Positions 61,428-64,000 of a stretch of 64,000 nucleotides of DNA are shown in pieces. The DNA comes from Xestospongia bergquistia. Its lineage: Eukaryota > Porifera > Demospongiae > Haplosclerida > Petrosiidae. The position numbers and the translations under genes are program-made. Within the stretch, counting starts at the first letter, position 1. Each line of letters opens with the position of its first letter. Below the pieces are notes generated by a model. That model worked only from the letters and a program-made list of their open reading frames with translations. It had not been told where the DNA came from and did no database searches. The DNA is taken from positions 694,501-758,500 of the forward strand of contig OZ014418.1 of assembly GCA_963965975.1 (NCBI GenBank). Direction: 5' to 3'.

Positions 61428-61948
61428 AATAAATTACTTTCTTCTCTTACCAAATTTAGTAATCTGATCTAGCTATAAAAATTGTTTTTAAGTGTCTGTT
61501 AAACTTGAGTCATCTAGTAATCTTGTTACATTGATATGTACTCATACTGACTGATAAATTTTAACAATATTATTGTCATAGTTTTAATAAACATTTGAAG
61601 AGTTTTTTCCTTTGTCATGATTAATTTATTTCCTTAATTACATATGTCAATAGAAGAGTATCTCCTCTTTCTTTAGCTATAATAGTGTAATCTAATTTCT
61701 GTTTACATTTTGGAAAAAGACAAGTTTCTATTCCCAATATCTATAAATATACAAATAGAACACTTAGCACTAATCCTTCTATCAATCAATGTTCTAAACA
61801 ATTCACTAACACACAGTCTTATAATAATCTTTCAATATGTTTCTTAGACAATAACTTTATTTCTAATACAGAGACATTTCTACATACATATAGATATACA
61901 CACACACACACACACACAAAGGATCTTGTCAACTCTGTAAGCAACAGG
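61428..61948. other. Convergent 3' region between UBR gene and membrane-protein gene
   Basis: The gap holds AT-rich sequence, an AATAAA near 61,586, and a short (CA)n run at 61,899-61,919. No exon is visible. Confidence 0.5.
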
Positions 61949-64000
61949 TTAGTTCTGAGAATAATAATGAGCTGAGCGATAAGAATTATCATAAGAGAGA
62001 GGTGTATCTTCTTCCAGGAGACGAGAAGGTAAAGAATCTCCCGCAATATCTTCATGTTTTATGAATCTCAAATAAACAGAATTGAGTTTTAGACAAGGCA
62101 ATTGACTCTTGAATTTATGACAGAGATAATATGTAAAGTAACCACTGATGTAGACCAGTGGAAGAGCAATAAGTATTAATTGACCAATGAGAACAGTCTG
62201 ATTAGCACTATCCCACAAACTGGAGTAATAATTAATAGTAGTTAATGTATTAACTAAAAGGATATTGGATAAGAGGAAGATATCTATATTGTTGTGCCAT
62301 TTTTTATGGAACGGTTGGAGAATGCTGTGAATCAAAACTATGAGGGCAAGTACAATTGTAGCATGTGTATAACACCGACCAATACTTTCAGTGTATAATA
62401 CTGGTAGGTAGATGACTATACGATAGAGAAAGAAGAAACCAGCAAAACATCGACAATTGTCTTTAAAACATCCTTGAAATGAGTCTAGGAATGGTTTCAG
62501 TTTCATTCTGATTCTATGAAGACAATATGTAAATGCATTTCTTCTCATAGGTATGAGACCACTTAGTTTAACTAAGACAGGCTCTGATAAAAGTATAAGA
62601 GGAGGTGGAAGAATGATCATCATAAAACAAATGATAGCTGGTATAGCATAGTGTAGATGTTCTCCTTTCATGTAAGTCAACGTACCGTCAAAGAGAGGAA
62701 CCGTAGTTATTAAGTGACGTCCTTTACCTTGCAATCCAGAAGGTATTAAAATGCTATATGTAACTTGGATACACTGGAAATAACAGAGAACCAGGAACGC
62801 TGTGAGACCATTGATAACAGAACCTCGAATGTTCCTCCGTCCACATTTGTGACATAACTTAATACAAGTGTATAGAGAATTAACTTTAAGGATAATGATG
62901 GTAGTTAAAATAAGAAAGAGAGCATAGAGAGTTGTGAGATATTTGAATAGGAACAAGTCCATTACTGTGGCATTATTGACGATACAAAATGACAGCAAAT
63001 TATTATTCAAGATATTGAAATTAGCTACACCATAGAGTATTCGATAGATGGCTGCAACAGCTGAAATAATCTTGTTATCAATCTTGATTGCGCCAAAGCA
63101 ATTTATAAATAGAGCATCAAGCATTTGAGCATAAAATATGAATGTATACACAGCTCCAGATGTTATGTGTAGGTTGAGGAGTAATATTAATAGAAATAAT
63201 GCAGTAACTGGTAATATCTCTGACAATATATAGAGCAGAATACCATATTGACATCTACTCTTTTCACCACATTTGTATGAAGGTGAATGGTAGTAGGAAA
63301 CATAACCAGTTTTACACTGCGTACAAAGAATTCCTTGGTGCAGGTTGCTACACACATTGTCCTCAAGCTCAGAAATCAGTTGTGGAAGATGATGATGTCC
63401 CATATGTAGCTGACTCTTGTTCTTGAAACCACACATTTCAACATTACAATTTCCAGTAGCAAAAGTCTTATTATCGTCGATATAACCAGCCCAATAACTA
63501 ACCAGAAGAACGGCTCTGTTGCCACTACAAAATGGGATGCCTTGATATTGAGTTTCAATACTTGAAGCAGAACAGACACACTTTTTAAATTCACTTGTAT
63601 CAACAACAAAACCAGGAGAGCACATGGCAAGTTCCACGTCTACTGCAATGCCTATGTTTGTCATAACATTGCTTTGCAAGATAAGAGTAGCATTCCATTT
63701 GGGCTGGCCATAAAGTTTAGTTGTATTGTCAGTGACTATAATATAATTTGAATCAATTGTTATACCATTAGTATTATTTATGAGGGTGGCTGAAAGAGGA
63801 AACAATTTGCCAACCTCTGTTCCAAATTCATCCAGTTGGGAGATGTTTATCTTAAAAGGGACACCTGGCCAAGGCTTAATTGGAGATACTGCAGTAATTG
63901 TTGATGTACTTGTTGCAACAGTTTTGTTGGCACTGAAAGTGATGTCACCAATACATTGGTTAGTAAACAATATTTGAGAAGTAACTTTCAATTTGTGTTT
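61949..64000 (-). CDS. Cysteine-rich multi-pass membrane protein, partial
   Basis: The frame runs from the right window edge to a stop at 61,949-61,951, so the N-terminus is missing and the Met at 63,991 need not be the start. About 270 residues of extracellular character come first, with many N-x-S/T sites and Cys residues. They end in a Cys-rich juxtamembrane motif (CSNLHQGILCTQCKTGYVSY). About nine hydrophobic segments follow, for example ILPVTALFLLILLLN, TLYALFLILTTIIILKV, AIICFMMIILPPPLILL and LIGQLILIALPLVYISGYF. Conserved-looking loop features include LQPFHKKWHNNIDIF and CRCFAGFFFLYRIVIYLP. I do not recognise the family. It looks like an orphan receptor or channel-like protein with a large ectodomain. 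Confidence 0.75.
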   Translation of the reverse strand, partial: KHKLKVTSQILFTNQCIGDITFSANKTVATSTSTITAVSPIKPWPGVPFKINISQLDEFGTEVGKLFPLSATLINNTNGITIDSNYIIVTDNTTKLYGQPKWNATLILQSNVMTNIGIAVDVELAMCSPGFVVDTSEFKKCVCSASSIETQYQGIPFCSGNRAVLLVSYWAGYIDDNKTFATGNCNVEMCGFKNKSQLHMGHHHLPQLISELEDNVCSNLHQGILCTQCKTGYVSYYHSPSYKCGEKSRCQYGILLYILSEILPVTALFLLILLLNLHITSGAVYTFIFYAQMLDALFINCFGAIKIDNKIISAVAAIYRILYGVANFNILNNNLLSFCIVNNATVMDLFLFKYLTTLYALFLILTTIIILKVNSLYTCIKLCHKCGRRNIRGSVINGLTAFLVLCYFQCIQVTYSILIPSGLQGKGRHLITTVPLFDGTLTYMKGEHLHYAIPAIICFMMIILPPPLILLSEPVLVKLSGLIPMRRNAFTYCLHRIRMKLKPFLDSFQGCFKDNCRCFAGFFFLYRIVIYLPVLYTESIGRCYTHATIVLALIVLIHSILQPFHKKWHNNIDIFLLSNILLVNTLTTINYYSSLWDSANQTVLIGQLILIALPLVYISGYFTYYLCHKFKSQLPCLKLNSVYLRFIKHEDIAGDSLPSRLLEEDTPLSYDNSYRSAHYYSQN

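Overview
The window is nuclear DNA from an early-branching animal, most probably a demosponge such as Amphimedon. The sequence is AT-rich, introns are very short (often 40-100 bp, GT..AG), intergenic gaps are tiny, and the genes are animal ones (YY1, APLF, NUDT14, VTI1B, TIMM50, UBR1/2), mixed with a Death-domain/LRR family of the kind seen in sponge innate-immunity repertoires. The species is an inference from gene content; no database search was run.

Region 1 (1-34,630) is a tandem segmental-duplication array. A unit of roughly 9-11 kb is present three times, with a partial fourth unit at the right. Each full unit holds a translin-associated factor X (TSNAX) copy, a scrap of a kelch gene on the minus strand, a Death-domain/coiled-coil gene of about 765 codons, an LRR exon, and an AT-rich spacer. 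All three Death/coiled-coil genes read intact. Three of the four TSNAX copies are broken; only the fourth (33,137-34,016) is whole. Decayed exons resembling NUP98 (GLFG-like repeats and the GLEBS motif) are embedded in three places. The three LRR exons are nearly identical except at the exposed residues of their LxxLxL strands, which differ between copies. This is the most striking signal in the window.

Region 2 (34,184-36,598, minus) is the complete kelch-coiled-coil gene whose tail is duplicated through the array. Its last about 100 residues are homologous to the first about 100 residues of the Death-domain proteins, so the two neighbouring gene families share a domain and may act together.

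Region 3 (36,764-50,365) is a compact block of conserved genes: a retinol-dehydrogenase-like SDR, APLF, a 2OG-Fe(II) oxygenase, VTI1B, NUDT14, YY1, TIMM50, and a BTB-BACK gene that appears to be spliced to a Scribble-type PDZ3-PDZ4 pair. Four divergent gene pairs share gaps of about 160-210 bp.

Region 4 (50,599-61,427) is one long UBR1/UBR2-type N-degron E3 ligase gene with dozens of small exons. Its introns carry a 1.2-kb minisatellite with a 288-bp higher-order period, a 12 x 25-bp minisatellite, long CT tracts that run straight into splice acceptors, and a remnant with a hammerhead-ribozyme-like fold of the type carried by Penelope-like retroelements. Region 5 (61,949-64,000, minus) is the C-terminal part of a cysteine-rich, multi-pass membrane protein that runs off the right edge.
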